NCBI GenBank assembly: GCA_029207755.1
Contig: JARCOQ010000017.1
Location: 6,708,945 to 6,772,944 of the forward strand
Length of the DNA stretch: 64,000 nucleotides
Direction: 5' to 3'
Source: Chamaea fasciata
Taxonomy: Eukaryota; Chordata; Aves; Passeriformes; Sylviidae
In this document: positions 51,003 through 62,133 of the stretch, one piece after another
How positions within the stretch are numbered: position 1 is the first letter of the stretch
Layout of the letters: every line of letters begins with the position of its first letter
Position numbers and translations under genes: made by a program
The notes under the pieces: model-generated
Databases searched by the model: none
What the model saw: the letters and a program-made list of their open reading frames with translations, nothing else
Told to the model about the DNA's origin: nothing

Positions 51003-54000
51003 GCCCCCCGGTTGGGCTGTCGGGGAGTGCATGCGTGTGCGGTCCCAGCGCCTCCACATGTTGTGTTACACAATGTGCTAACAAGATGGAGAGGGCCACT
51101 CGGACCGCGTGATGCCGGGGTGACGTCTGTTGGGCTTTGTGTCCCCCCCACCCGGCAGGACCCGGCTGCGAGGGGCTGGGGAGGAGGGGGCTGGCCCCCT
51201 GCCCGCCGCCTGACAGCCGGCACCGGGGCTCGAGGGGTCACAGCTGGTCCGGAGCTCTGAAAACATTCCCGGTGATCACTCCAGGCTCGTTAAGGCAGCA
51301 GGAGGGTGGTTGTTGTAGGACCTCCGGAGGGGATGGAGCTGAGCCGGAGCTGCGCAGGTAGCCCGGCTTTCTGGCGGCGTCTTTAGGGATGAGGAATTTG
51401 GGGGTGCTCCATGCTGGAGGGAACAGCGGGTTAAAGAGTGATGCCCAGGTTGGGGATGTTATCAGCAGTTTCTTCCCATCACACGGTGCTGCCCTGCCGG
51501 GATGAATTTGGAGCTGATGCTCCCTCCTGCCCAGCAGCAGCGCGTCCCCAGAACCCATCTGGGTGTCAGTGCATCACCGCTGGGTGATGGGAGCACCCAC
51601 TCCATTTCCACAGCGGCATTCCCAAACCTCGCTCCCCTTCAGGCTTCTCTCTCCATCCATCCCCAGCCCGGCACGGCCGCAGGATGCAGCCGCCCCCGCC
51701 CGGTATCCCCTGGTATCCCCTCCTCGCCGGGAGCCCTCGTCTGACGCAGGAGGTCGGGCAAGATGATCGTAACAATCCTCCTGGTCTCCAGCACACGGGA
51801 TTCAGATCCATGTACTTATATGGCCTGCAGAACGCGGTGGGAGCATGACCAACGTCTGGAAATCCAGATATGACTAGATCCCTTCATTATTAATTTCTTG
51901 TACATGACTTTCTAGACCGTGGGGATTTGTTAAATTTGCAGGAGTGTTTCTCACAGTGCCATGGACTGGCTGCTGCCAGCATATATTGGCTCGGATCTGT
52001 CAGATCCTGTTGCCTTATATGACCCTCGGTTAATTCAGCTTTTCTTTGTATCCAGCCCTCAGCGGGGAACTCCTCCAGCAGTCCCAGCATGGATCCTGCT
52101 AAAATGGTTCCCCCAGTCCTCCTGCCATAAAACAACTGCCCCCCCTCAAGTGAAAGGGGATGTGGGGGGTGGAATTCAATGCTCCCCTCCCTCCCTGCTG
52201 CCCAGGCCCTCGCCAGATGCTTCCTCCATCCCTTCTCCTTTGGTGCCAAGAGAAAACTCGGTGTGCCTGGAAAATGTTATTGGAGGGATTGGACCTTCTC
52301 CCCACAGGGGCCATGGCATCCCAATGGTGCACCCTGCACTGTGGGGTTAATCATTCGCCGCCTTCAGGGGTGCTCCAGGGCTGGGGGGGACTTTCACCTT
52401 CCCAGTGACCTCTTGGAATTTCGACCTTCTTTTATAGGTGCCATAAAGGTTATTTTTTAATCTGCAAGCTGACAGGGTTTCCCCTCTCTCAGCTGCGGGG
52501 TCTTTGGTCCGGGGAGCACTTGGGCATCACTGCTTTTTGTGCCTCATCTGGTTTGGGAAGTGGAAAGACTCACGGGATAACCTTTTCCCAAGGAAAGGGG
52601 ATGGTGGAAACCCAGCTCATCAAAGGAATGTGGTGTTGGTTGGCCCCATGGATGTGGCAGAGCTGAGGGTGCTGCTGGTAGGGATGTGAGGGGCTGTGGG
52701 TCACAGGGAATCCCAGGAGCTCAGAGAAACATCCCCAAGTGCTGCCAGAGCAAGATTTCCCAGTGGAAAAATACTGTGTGTCCAAGGACATCCTGCTGAC
52801 CCTGCAACTCCCTATTGCCCAGTGACAGAGCCGTGCCACCCCCTCAAACACCCTGTCCCCAAGCACGGAGTCTGGCAGCCCAGCCCTGCACAGGAGCTTC
52901 CCTGCGTGTCCCCAGCATCTCCTGACCCAGCAGAGTCCAGCAAGGGACCCCGACCTCCTGGTGCCCCACACCTCTGCCTCTTGCCAGAGATGATGGCCAG
53001 ATCCAGGAGAGCATTTACATCCCAAATTTCCCAATGTGCTCTTTGTCCTCTCCAGCAGATCTGGCAGTACTGGGATGCTCCAGAAGGATGCATCCCTCCG
53101 GCATGTTCCTCCTCCTCCTTGCAGGAGGCACTGAGCCATAACCTTGAAGTCTTCCAAGCATTCTGTTTCTTAAAAGACCTGATCCATAGCTTTTCTTTTC
53201 AGTATTTGATTTAACCACACCTTAAAAAAGCCCCAAACCAAAGTAGGAAGAGGCACACTGAGATGTTGTGGGGAGCAGGAGAGGAGCAAGCAGGCAGCAC
53301 CCACTTCTAGCCACACTGAGAGGAGCCCAACCCCTGCTGACCCAGAGGCAAAATGCTTCCTCAGCTCTGTAAGAGCAACCCAGCTCCTCCATCACAGGAT
53401 GCTCCAAGCATCACCCTGGGTTTGTATCTCACCCACAATCAACCAGAGGTTTCACTGTACCAGACTGGCTCCTTGAAAAGCCCCTTGATGTGCTGGTGTG
53501 GTGTGCGAAGGGTCCCAGGTGAGGAGTTGGGGACTGAAATCCCCTTTCTTTGCCTTTTTTATACCAGCAACAGGTGGGGGAGGCTTTGCCTGTATCCCTT
53601 TGTCCTTCATGCCACTGCCTGGTGGAGCTGGGAGCTGGCAGCAGCCACGGGATGTGGGTTGGGCTGTGCCCCTGTGCAGGCAGAGGCAGGAGCAATGGGA
53701 GGATCCTGCCTATTCACCCCATCCCATCCCATCCCAGGCCACCTCAGGGACAGCAAAGAGTCAAATGGCACCATGAAGACCCCAGTCCCACATTTCCTTG
53801 TGTGAGGGATCCCCATAGGAGCATCCACTGCCGTTAGCACCACCAGCCATGCAGCAGGGGCATGTTAGGGGCAGACAAAGCATCCCGACTCCCATCCCAA
53901 AACCCCCACTGCTCCCACCAGCCTTCTATTGCTGGTGGCCATGGCTTGGGCACAACACAACCCCTCCTCACCCATCAAAGGCACTGCCTTCAAAGCACCA

Positions 54001-54836
54001 CTTCCTCCTCTCTCTTGCCCCCATTTCCAGCATCTTTGGGTTGAAAAATGGCCGAGGAGGGTTTGGCAGAGGACCCTCGTGCAGATTATTCAACAATTGT
54101 TTCCCATTTTGCGCCCTCGCCTGCCTCATCCTCCAGTAACAATGACGAAGAGCGGCGCGGAGCCAGCGCCCGCGGCAGGGGTGTTGAGATCAGGGACAGC
54201 ACAAAAATATCTCCTCTCTGGAACAAATATTTACCAACCCTTCTGCCTTTTGTTCTTGTGGTTCTCATATATTTTTTTTTAATTTTTTTTTCCAGACATT
54301 CACTGGCAAAATGTCACACTAAGCAGCAACCCAGAAACTTCGGGGTAGCTGCTTGGCTGTTCTGGGTTTTGTTTTTCTCGCGCTCTAATTGTTAATGAAT
54401 TTTCAGCCATTTAAGCCAATGCAAACCTGTGAGAAAATGATCTTTTCAGCCCTGACTTTGGAGCTTTATGGCACTTCACAAAGTCCAAGTGGTGGATAAG
54501 GAAAACGTGCATCATCCCAGAGAATGGGGTGGCAGCAGGGCCAGAGCCAACCTGGAGTGTGATGTGGCAGAGCCAGAGCGGGAGCTGGGCTTGTCTGAGC
54601 TGCCAGCATCACTCCAGGGTTGCAGCAGGGAGGCCCCCATTCCTGGATGGGGATAAGTTCAACAGGGGTGAGTGCTATGGCATCCCCATCCCTGGCTCAC
54701 CAAACTCCAGCTCCCTCATCTGCCCCACCGCAGGTTTTTCTTGTTTCCCTTCAAAATCATAATGCCCCTCATGTCCACTTTTATGGCGGCCAAACAAGAA
54801 CATGTGGTTATTTTATGGGTGTTGTGTTTAAAGAAG

Positions 54837-54908
54837 GGAGGGGCAAACCCCTCCTCTTCTGGAACATAAACTTAGATCTTTGGTTAATAATTAACCGTGG
54901 CCATAAAA
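54837..54908 (+). promoter_or_regulatory. Putative Rh gene promoter: G/C inverted repeat, perfect HNF1 site and TATA-like box
   Basis: GGAGGGG-CAAA-CCCCTCC at 54837-54854 is an inverted repeat with Sp/KLF-type sites on both strands. GGTTAATAATTAACC at 54882-54896 is a perfect palindrome matching the HNF1 consensus GTTAATNATTAAC. CATAAAA at 54902-54908 could serve as a TATA box. Transcription would then start near 54930, about 90 bases before the ATG. A YY1-like ATGGCGGC lies at 54783-54790. Confidence 0.55.
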
Positions 54909-55017
54909 CCCCTGATGTGGGAGCAAGCAGAGCTCACCTCGGATGCGCTGCTGGGCTGTCACCTCACACCAGTGCCCTGCTGACCACTGACCACCATCCC
55001 CTCCTGTCCACTCCAGA

Positions 55018-56412
55018 ATGGCTGTGCCACCCTCCACCTATCCCCATCGCCTCCTGCCCATCTTCCTGGGGCTTTTCCAGGCTGCCCTGCTCCTCTTCTT
55101 TGCCCTCTTCGTCACCTATGATGAGCCCTCAGCGCAGGCGGAGGATACCAGCTTGGTGGCCAACCAGGTCTACAGCACCTTCCCCTTCTTCCAGGACATC
55201 CAGGTGATGCTGGTGGTGGGGCTGGGACTCCTGCTGACCTTCCTGCCCCGCTACGGGTTCAGCTCCCTCACCCACAACTTCCTCCTGCTCAACTTCTCCA
55301 TGCAGTGGGCACTGGTGCTGCAGGGCCTGCTCCACCACTTCCACCATGGCCAGATCCACCTGGACCTCCACAAACTCCTCATCTCTGAGTTTGCTGCTGT
55401 GACAGTGCTCATCTCCGTGGGGGCCATCCTGGGGAGGGCCAGCCCCTGCCAGCTGCTCGTCATGGCCACCTGTGAAATCCCCATCTACCTCACCAGTGAG
55501 TGGGTCATTGTCACTTGTCTGGGCGTTCTGGATGTGGGCGGCACCATCACGATCCACATCTTCTCCTGCTACTTCGGCCTTGGCGTGTCCAAGGCTCTGT
55601 TCAGGGCAACACAGCAGCCACTGCACCCCAAGGAGACCCCAACACCCAGCTCTGACCTCATGTCCCTGGTGGGGACACTCATCCTCTGGGTTTTCTGGCC
55701 CAGCTTCGTGGCTGTCCTCTGCCAGCCAGGCGATGCCCAGCACTGCGCCATCCTGAACACCCTCCTGGCCATGAGTGCCAGCGCCATAACCACCGTGGTG
55801 GCCTCCAGCCTGCTGCAGAGGGACGGCAAGCTCAGCCCCGGCCACCTGCAGAACGGCAGCCTGGCCGGCGGGGTGGCCATCGGCGTGGTGGCTGACATGG
55901 CCGTGCCGCCAGTGGCCGCTCTTGCCCTGGGCAGCCTCTCAGCCGTGCTGTGTGTCCTCGGCTTCGGGTTCCTCACTCCGCTCCTGGGGAGGAAGCTCAA
56001 ACTCCACGACCAGTGCGGCATCCACAACCTCCACGGCTTGCCCGGCATCCTCGGCGCCGCAGCCAGCGTCCTGGCCGTCCTGGTGGCATCCAAGGACACC
56101 TCCGGCTCCCAACCCTCTCAGCTGTCCCCCGTTGGGGGCAATGCCAGCGAGGTGGTGGAGGGACAGTGGGGGGGCCGCGGGGCGGGCGGGCAGGCGCTGT
56201 GCCAGGCGGCGGGGCTGGCGGTGGCCGTCGGTGCCTCGCTGCTCGCCGGGCTGCTCACCGGGGCTGCCCTCCGGCTGCCCTGCCTGGCCCGGCCGCCCGA
56301 GCGGCTCTGCTTCGATGACTCGCTGTATTTTAAGATCCAGGATCAGGCTGAGAGCGCGGAGCCAGACAGCAGCGCTGAGGAAGGAGCCCTGGCTCTGAAG
56401 GAGCAGGGTTAG
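55018..56412 (+). CDS. Intronless Rh-family glycoprotein (ammonium/CO2 channel), RhP2-like; 464 aa
   Basis: Predicted 12-helix membrane channel of the Amt/Mep/Rh family, conducting ammonia or CO2 across epithelial membranes. The single open frame covers the full family length and aligns with RhBG/RhCG throughout. It starts with helix 1 at about 11-33. Matching segments are FPFFQDIQVMLVVGLGLLLT, RYGFSS, NFSMQWALVLQG, WPSF, LAGGVAIG and CFDDSLYFKI. Pore residues are present: twin histidines H180 (in GGTITIHIF) and H339 (in GIHNLHGLPG), and D172 (AmtB Asp160 equivalent). The first extracellular loop (about 34-58) has no N-glycosylation sequon, unlike RhAG/BG/CG. Known RhAG/BG/CG genes have about ten exons, so the single exon is unusual. 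CTCCAG just before AATGG could be an acceptor of a 5' UTR intron. Rh30 is excluded by the kept histidines; the RhP2 assignment rests on remembered literature. Confidence 0.9.
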   Translation: MAVPPSTYPHRLLPIFLGLFQAALLLFFALFVTYDEPSAQAEDTSLVANQVYSTFPFFQDIQVMLVVGLGLLLTFLPRYGFSSLTHNFLLLNFSMQWALVLQGLLHHFHHGQIHLDLHKLLISEFAAVTVLISVGAILGRASPCQLLVMATCEIPIYLTSEWVIVTCLGVLDVGGTITIHIFSCYFGLGVSKALFRATQQPLHPKETPTPSSDLMSLVGTLILWVFWPSFVAVLCQPGDAQHCAILNTLLAMSASAITTVVASSLLQRDGKLSPGHLQNGSLAGGVAIGVVADMAVPPVAALALGSLSAVLCVLGFGFLTPLLGRKLKLHDQCGIHNLHGLPGILGAAASVLAVLVASKDTSGSQPSQLSPVGGNASEVVEGQWGGRGAGGQALCQAAGLAVAVGASLLAGLLTGAALRLPCLARPPERLCFDDSLYFKIQDQAESAEPDSSAEEGALALKEQG

Positions 56413-59400
56413 GCAGTGGCGTGCGTGCAGCAGCAGGGAGGGCCAGGGAATGTTAGCGGCAGGATCAGCAGGCAGGACATGCTGCCTGCAGTCGCTCCTG
56501 CCCTATGCCTGGTTCGGGCTGTCGAGGATGCTGGCATAGCTGGGTCAGCACCACAGCGCTGGTCACCTCTCCTTCCACCCACCCTGCAGCTGCAACTCCC
56601 CTCCCGTGTCCCGGTGGCTCCCAGCATTCGTTCACTCCCGGCAGCAGCCAGAGAAACGACCTGCTCAGGGTGTCTCTCCCAGGAGGGTTAATAGTCCCCG
56701 GCGAACCCAGACTGCTGGGCACTGGCTTCAGCTGCTTTGCTCTCAGTGAGCAGCATCACCCTCAGTGCTCACCCGACCCTCAGCTCCAGATTCCCCTGCC
56801 CACAACGGGCAGCACCTGGAGGAGGCTGCCAGCTCAGGCCACAACTACAGGAAAGAAACTCTTTATCCACTTCCCGGAGTCGAGCGAGCAGCAGCAGGGA
56901 GATGGCCCCAAGCAAAGGACTTCATAGGGGTCTGATGACCTGAGCTGGGCAATTCACCCTCCAGGAGAGTTCGCAAAGGGAAGCGCCAGCTTTTTTTACC
57001 ACTGGCGCAGAAATGAGGATGCAGCCCAAGCACGGCAAGGAGCCTCGGAGAGAGCCAGGATGCAGGAGGCACCCGCAGCCCGCAGCACCCTCATCCCACC
57101 CCGAAGCTGGAGCTGGGGAATCTGCGCCAGCATCCCAGGAAGAGCAGTGGCCCCATCCCATCCCACCACGGGCAGCGAGCCGCTTCCACCCTGCGGAGGA
57201 CAAAGCCTGCGGTCCATGGCTGGCATGCGGCAAGCTGGGAGCGCGGGGCCGCATCCTGCCCGGAGAGCGAGGGCTGTGATTCACATCCCCCTTGCCATGA
57301 ATCACCGCTGCCCCTGCGCCCCCACGGATCCCGCTGCTGCCGAGACAATGCGGGCGATGCTCGCGGGCTCCCGAGGGGGTCGAGGCCACCGAGCCCCCCA
57401 GCGCTGGCTGCAGGAGTGGGGGGCTGCCGGCGCGGTTGGGGGTCCCCAACCCTGAGCGGGTGGGAGAGGGGCTGGATCCCTTCCACCCGGTGAAGCCCCA
57501 GGCGGAGCCAACACCAAGAGGGAGAGAGGCTGGGGAATTCGCCCTCCAATAATCACAAACAGGCTTGGGGGCCCGGGCGTGTTTGGTTAATTGTTAGAAT
57601 AAAATATTGCCGAGCTCTGACAAAGAAATCCTGCCCCGCAGCCCGGCGCGGCCGAACAATGGGCCCCGGCGCAGGATGCTGCGGGCTGAGCAGTGGGGCC
57701 AGGGGCCTCGGGAGCGGGAGGCAGCTCGGTTCCCCCTTCCCCGGACGAGCCCCAGAAGCCCCCCATCTTCTTGGCAGCTCGGCGTGGGTGTGCCCCATGA
57801 CTGTGGAGCCATCGGAGCGGGGACCGGCCCGGCCGCCCAGCAGTGCCCGGCCCCCGCTGGGTGCCGGGAGCCGCCGGGACCGGCACCGCCCGGGGATACC
57901 ATCGATACCATGGCACCGGCAGCACCCGGCCTCCGGGAGAGCTCCCGCTCGGCCCGGCACCCCAGGCCCGGTGGCTGCCCCGCGTCCAGGCCTGCTGGTT
58001 CCAGTGGCAGCGCCAGCACGGGGAGGAGCAGGCACGGGGTCAGCGGCACCAGGGGCTGCAGGTTGGGAAGCAGCCGTGGAGAGGAGCCGCACACACAGGC
58101 GTGTACACACCTGGAATCACACACGCGTGTGTTCACAGCCCTGCACACGCTCACAACAACCCCAGGCGTGCGCCCAGACACACGTACACACACACACACG
58201 TGCACACACAGGTACAGACACATCTGTGCACACACATCCCAGCACTCACTCACACCCACATGCAGGCACAGCCCCGAGGCTGCCAACCTCTTGCTGCTGG
58301 AGACAGTGGAGCAGCCGTTTTCCAGCATCTCCCAGCCCTTCCCAGCGAGGATGAGGACGCAGGCTCCCTCCCGCTGAGCAGCCCGCGGCACCCAGTAGGG
58401 GAGCGAGCGATGAGGACGCAAGGAGGGAGCAAACCCGGAGCTGGGCCCGGGCACACCCCACCTCCCGGCTGGCATGTCCTGGCACGGGCACCCCGGCACG
58501 CCGCAGAACAATCTGGTCTGCAGATGCTCCAAAAACCAGCAAGAGGCCCCAGAAATGATGGGAGGTCGGAGCTTTCCTGCTGCCCAGGGGAGCTTAGGTG
58601 CCTGATGACCCACGGCCAGGGGTACTGGGACCCACCTGGGTCACGGCACAGCTCCATCAGCCTCAGTCCTGGCCACCCCTCGTCCCTGAAACCCCCTGTT
58701 CTGCCTCTGGGTGTGCTGCCCAGAGCTCCCTGCTCCTCCAAACCAGTCACTCTCCAAAGGATGGAGCAGTCAGATATTTTGCAGAGCCTCTAGCGTTTAT
58801 CACACTGTAAATCTTGGCTTTCAGCAGCTTCATGAAGCTGCAGAGAGATGGGAGACAACAAAATGCTGCTCTGCTCCATCAGACGCAGCCTGCATGTGCC
58901 AGGGCTGCCAGGGGTTGTGCCCCCAGCCCCGCTGCAAAGGGAGTGAGGATTGAAGTAGAGGGCTTATGTGGGCAAGGGTCCCCTGGAGCCAAGAGGGGCT
59001 GCTGGCACCCCAAGACGGTGATGGCTCGGGACAGCTGCATTTTGGTGGAGCAGTGGTGGTGAGGAGGGCTGAAATGTGCCTCTGTGGAAGCACAGCAGCC
59101 CCTGCTCCCCAGCATGGTGCCCCAGTGTAGACCCCTGGCAAAGTTCCCCATGCACCATTCCTGGGCACGGTACGCTGATGTGGACCCACAGCACAGCACC
59201 TGGGCATTGCACCCCTGTGTGGGGTACCCCACTCTGGCCCCCCATCACTGTCCCCCAGAACAGTGCCCTGCACCCTGGGTTCTGCTGCTGCCTCTGAGCT
59301 TAGCCCCGAGCTGGGTTGTGAGGCAGCCCACTGGTCCTCTCCTCTGTCCCTGTCCCCGCAGCCCCTCCACCAACCTCCATCTCCCAGCGGGACCCTGCTG

Positions 59401-61860
59401 TGATTGCAAAACAAGCGGGGAGGGAGGGGAGGAAGCTGAGATTGTGCTGCTCGCACAGTGCTCGGATGCATCTGTCAGAGCGGCGCCGGCGGCACAGGGC
59501 ACAGGCGGGGCTGTGGGCACGGCCAGGAGCCCCCAGCCCCTGCGCCCCTCAGCTCTGACACCCGTGTGCAGCCTTTCCACATCCCTGCAGCCCCAGGGCA
59601 GAGGGGCTTGCACAAGGGCACACGGGGACCCCGGGCGAGGCCGGGGCTGGCTGGGCGCTGAGCTGCTGCCAAGTGCCTGGCACAGCACGGGGGGACTGGG
59701 GGGGCCACGGCAGCAGCTGGAGCCACATCAGAGCCACCCCCCCGGAGCAGGCAGGAGCGTGCGGTGCTGCCCTCGAAGGAAATGCACTCACTCCCATGTG
59801 CTGCACACTTGGGTTCGCCTCCCTGCTATTTTTATTTGACTTTTCAGGGCCTGTTTCCTTTTTCCGGCTGTTTTCGCTGTGATTCCACCATCACTTCGAC
59901 CTCGTTTTTTCCCCTCCCTCCCTGTTGCTTCTTCCTTCACTCTTTCCTTCCTTTCCATGCACTCATTCCCACTGCTGCACCAGGTTCCCAGCTCAGCAGC
60001 AGCTGCCTGTGAGGGAAGGGTAGTAAAGGGAGGTGGTTTTTGCTCTGGTTTATCTAGGAAGGTGCTGACTGGTCACTGGAAGGGGGGACTTTGCTCCAGC
60101 CTTGATAAAGGAAAAGGCTGGGAGTGACCCTGTCCCCAGCCACCACCCTGAGCATGTTGGTGCTTGAGCTACCAGGTCCTGCTGTGTCCCCCAGCCCCAT
60201 CCATGGGATATCTAGCATCACTAGGGCTATTTTGGGATGCTAGTGGTTTGTGGAGGGACAGTAGTTGGGATGAGGAGGAAAAAGGAAAAATCCTAGGAAC
60301 TAAACCAGTGCAAAACCTCCTGTGGGGGCATAAGAAAGGGCAATGCTCGCTCCCGAGGAAGAGGATGGAGCTGAGAGGAAGGAGGCCAGGCATTAAGGGG
60401 CAAGCCAGGGAGGAGCATGGCACCAGGAGGGCTCTGGCACTGGGATGTGCTGAGCTGTGGCCCCCTGGATGGGCCCTGGTGCCAGCCTGCCCCGTGCCAG
60501 GCGGACAGCATCTTCCAGGGACCCCACAAGAGCAGCATTCCCAGGCTGCATCCCCTGCTCTGACCCCAGAAGCAGAGTCCCTGTCCTGCCCCATCAACTC
60601 ACCCGGTCCTGCCGCATCCTGCTATACCCCAGGGACTTCGATGTGCCCAGGGCAGGGAGGGCTCTCTCCCACCCACCCCTGCTTCTGAAGTCCTTCCAGC
60701 TCCTCCCAGCCCAATTCCCAGAGGCAGGGGGTGGGCAAGGACCCCTGAGCATCCCTTGCCGTCCCCTCCCTGAATCCCCCCTTCCCAGTTTGAACTCTCA
60801 GAAAGCCCCAGGGAAAGCCGCCCCCCACCTCCTCCAGGGCATGGGGGGTCTCCCGCTCACTGGCAGCGCTCATTGTCCCCCTGGCCGAGGCTCAGTGGGG
60901 ACGAGGGCCGGCGATGCCGGTGTGGCCACGGGAGCACACGGCAGTGCGGGCAGCGCCCGGCTCGCTCGGCACGCACAGCCCGCTGCTGCCATCTCGTGTC
61001 CTCCACAGCCATCCCTGGGCTGGGACAGCATCCACACGGGTGGAGACGGGCTGGGGAAACGGAGGCAGGGACACGCTGCAGGCCCTCCTGGCTGTTGCTC
61101 CAGGGAAAATGTCCTTCCAAAAAAAGCAGCTCCTGGTTTCCATCGCCACACACCAGGGATGCAGGCGGAGTGGGCAGAGGCAGGATGCCACTGAGCCCTC
61201 CACTGCTGTGGGCTTCTGCCTGGGCCTCCACGGGCCCAGCACCATGGCCAGACCCTGCACTGTGCCAGCTCCATCCACAGCAGGAGAGCCCCTGGATCAC
61301 CAGATAAAGCACCCAAAGTACTTCCAGGGAAGGAGAGGTTTTATTTCTGGCTCCCCAGAGGCTGTTTGCCGCCCAGCAGAGCAGTGGAGGCCACAGACAG
61401 GGTGCTGACAGTGCACAGTGACAAGGGAGGATGCCCTTCACTTCACCTCACCCCACACCCCCCCATTCCCTCCCTGCTGGGGCACCCACTGTGCCAAGCA
61501 GCCGGGTCCCCCCACAGTGCTGCCTGTCACCGAGGCTGAGCCTTGGCTCAAGCCCCCACACCTGCCAGGGATTTTTGGATATCAGAACTCCCCAGACTTC
61601 CCCAGGTGCCCAGTGATGCACTTTTACTTCTTTCTCCACTGTGGGTGCCTGGCTGCTCTACATGTCCCAGCAGTGCCTCAGGGACATCTGTCCCCATCCA
61701 CAGCCCTAACAACCTCAGAGCCTTGCAGATGCACTGTGGCCTCACTTCCAGCAGAGCCCCCAGAGCCACGGCCCCTCCTCCTACCCCAAAACACATCTAT
61801 TGTCCTCAAGAGAGCAGCAGGTGCTGCAGGGCCAGGAGCAACTAAGAATCCACACCTCAC
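56413..61860. other. Rh - C20orf204 convergent interval
   Basis: No further gene is supported. A + strand AATAAA at 57598-57603 might end the Rh transcript (3' UTR about 1.2 kb), but no GT-rich element makes it convincing. CA-rich, CACACGTG-type low complexity occupies about 58085-58260. SOX-type motifs cluster at 57590-57660. The rest is GC-rich sequence with composition-driven open frames. Confidence 0.5.
58085..58260 (+). repeat. CACA/CACGTG-rich low-complexity region
   Basis: Diverged CACACGTGTGTTCACA-type units with a short (CA)n run near 58188-58198. Confidence 0.8.
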
Positions 61861-61862
61861 CT

Positions 61863-61868
61863 TTTATT
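61863..61868 (-). terminator. Polyadenylation signal AATAAA of the C20orf204 homologue
   Basis: AATAAA on the minus strand lies 266 bases past the stop codon, followed by GT-rich GAGGTGTGGATT. A second AATAAA at 61340-61345 is a possible distal site. The 3' UTR is therefore about 62133 down to about 61845. Confidence 0.65.
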
Positions 61869-62133
61869 TTTGGTTCTTTCCCTTCTTCTTCCCCGGGTTC
61901 TGGTGTTCCAGGTTTGTGCCACAGCCATCCCACAGCAAACCAACCTGCCAGCCCCAGCCACAGGTGGTGGATCCAGTCCCTGGGCACCGCTTCGAGCAGG
62001 AGGATGAATTCAGCTTGGGCATCTGCTGGCAGCAACCCTTCTGCCCTCAGGGCTGAGTTTGTCCCAGGTTCCCAAACAAGCCACTGGCAGCCGCGGCGCT
62101 GGAGCAGCACATCCCCCCGGGCGTGCGGCGTCC

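Larger units (their letters stand above)
38808..54770. other. SOX18-Rh intergenic interval
   Basis: About 16 kb without a supported gene. It contains CR1 remnants, a GTGTGCAT-rich and (GT)n region, a degenerate CCAAC array, an ATGGCACAGC array, long G and T homopolymers, and orphan GC/CpG-rich patches near 46900-47130, 48930-49075 and 51005-51245. Open frames here lack family matches or splice logic. An undetected non-coding RNA cannot be excluded. Confidence 0.55.

Noticed and set aside
55129..55845. A 238-codon minus-strand frame antisense to the Rh gene
   Set aside because: A shadow of the high-GC Rh coding frame; its composition (HQGHE, EVEQEE) is the complement of hydrophobic codons.
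57594..58613. A 339-codon minus-strand frame and overlapping plus-strand frames near 57.6-58.8 kb
   Set aside because: They run through GC-rich and CA-repeat sequence (CVHVCVCVRV) and lack splice or domain support.
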